Shown here: positions 14,175-14,762 of the stretch, one piece after another
Layout of the letters: every line of letters begins with the position of its first letter
Numbering within the stretch: position 1 is the first letter of the stretch
NCBI GenBank assembly: GCA_029068025.1
Contig: JAIEDJ010000382.1
Coordinates: forward strand, 1 to 14,762
Length of the DNA: 14,762 nucleotides
Reading direction: 5' to 3'
Source of the DNA: Oscillospiraceae bacterium
GTDB lineage: Bacteria > Bacillota > Clostridia > Oscillospirales > Ruminococcaceae
Translations under genes and position numbers: made by a program
The notes under the pieces: model-generated
What the model saw: only the letters and a program-made list of their open reading frames with translations
Databases searched by the model: none
Told to the model about the DNA's origin: nothing

Positions 14175-14762
14175 GCTTGGGAAGATCCTGCGTAAACGGA
14201 GCTTCGCGGCGCTTATATTGCTTATGGTGCTGCTGAACGTGTTTTTGCTGTGGTATTTCAACGATCCCGACGAGAGCGAGCCGCCGCTTTCGGCGTATAA
14301 GTCGATCTCGCGTGATTTGTCGGGCATGAGCTTTTCGGAGCAGACAGAATATCTTAACGAGCTGTCCGAGGAGCTGGAAAATCTCAGGATCATCGAGGAT
14401 ATCAGCGTTCTTCGGTCGATGAACACGGAATACAGCAACCAAACTGCCGATTATCTTATGGAAAGAAACCGCGAGATGTACGAAAAATACAAGGATATTT
14501 ACGCGGACGGCAGCTTCCTTAAATACACAGCTTCGATAGGGCAGGAGAAGACGCTGATCGACGAGATACTTGCCGAGTGCGAGTCTGTCACGTCATATGA
14601 CGATTACATCAGATCTATTGAGGACAACAAAAATATACTGGGCGGCGTTTCAATATTTCATAAAAACGACGGAGATTCGTTCTCGTCGCGGAATATCGAA
14701 AAGAGCTTTTACGACCACGAGGGATTGAATTCCGAAAAAATCCGGTTCGCGCCGTCCAAGGG
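14152..14762 (+). CDS. ABC-2-type permease, 5' part (runs off the window)
   Basis: The open frame from ATG at 14152 continues to the window end (203 complete codons). It starts MIKLIPFELGKILRKRSFAA, has a membrane helix at about 17-36 (ALILLMVLLNVFLLWYF), then an extracytoplasmic, acidic region of more than 165 residues rich in predicted helix (SEQTEYLNELSEELENLRIIE). One N-terminal helix followed by a large outside domain is typical of ABC-2 permeases that work with BcrA-like ATPases, with the remaining helices expected beyond the window. The SD GGGGAGG (14136-14142) is 9 nt upstream, inside the ATPase gene. The overlap suggests translational coupling. Confidence 0.85.
   Translation, partial: MIKLIPFELGKILRKRSFAALILLMVLLNVFLLWYFNDPDESEPPLSAYKSISRDLSGMSFSEQTEYLNELSEELENLRIIEDISVLRSMNTEYSNQTADYLMERNREMYEKYKDIYADGSFLKYTASIGQEKTLIDEILAECESVTSYDDYIRSIEDNKNILGGVSIFHKNDGDSFSSRNIEKSFYDHEGLNSEKIRFAPSK

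Overview
The window reads as a chromosomal segment of a Gram-positive gut-type Bacillota, most likely a clostridial member of the Oscillospirales/Ruminococcaceae. This is inferred from purine-rich Shine-Dalgarno sequences, consensus sigma-A promoters, Sec/SPII lipoproteins with AG-rich linkers, and beta-propeller lipoproteins of a type common in that group. No rRNA, tRNA, CRISPR array or transposase gene was seen.

Left part (1-4400): a minus-strand multi-pass membrane protein whose frame meets a TAG near the window edge. It is divergent from a small XRE/Cro-type repressor gene, and the two share an intergenic region with a perfect 26-bp palindromic operator. Next comes a stand-alone FAD/Fe-S oxidoreductase of the GltD/PreT type with its own promoter. 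It converges on rmuC, and the two genes share one terminator hairpin. rmuC has a perfect consensus promoter, and a second strong promoter fires away from it into a structured intergenic element.

Right part (4400-14762): one apparent signalling and envelope locus. An OmpR-type response regulator overlaps its histidine kinase gene. Four tandem paralogous lipoproteins follow, all with a Cys-x4-Cys-x-His-x4-Cys motif, then an ABC ATPase and the start of its membrane permease. Three promoters in this region, in front of the regulator, lipoprotein 1 and lipoprotein 2, share the layout TTGAC-N6-TTGAC-N10-TATAAT with no length variation. The 11-bp direct repeat is what an OmpR/PhoB-family regulator would bind, so I propose that the regulator controls itself, the lipoprotein array and the ABC exporter as one regulon.

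Two intergenic regions of this locus (about 4478-4650 and 6747-6930) carry members of one repeat family. Outer arms and flanks are conserved, while two inner hairpins keep their pairing and a GTAA loop but differ almost completely in sequence. This points to a folded RNA or cruciform. The second copy lies in the predicted 5' leader of lipoprotein 1.
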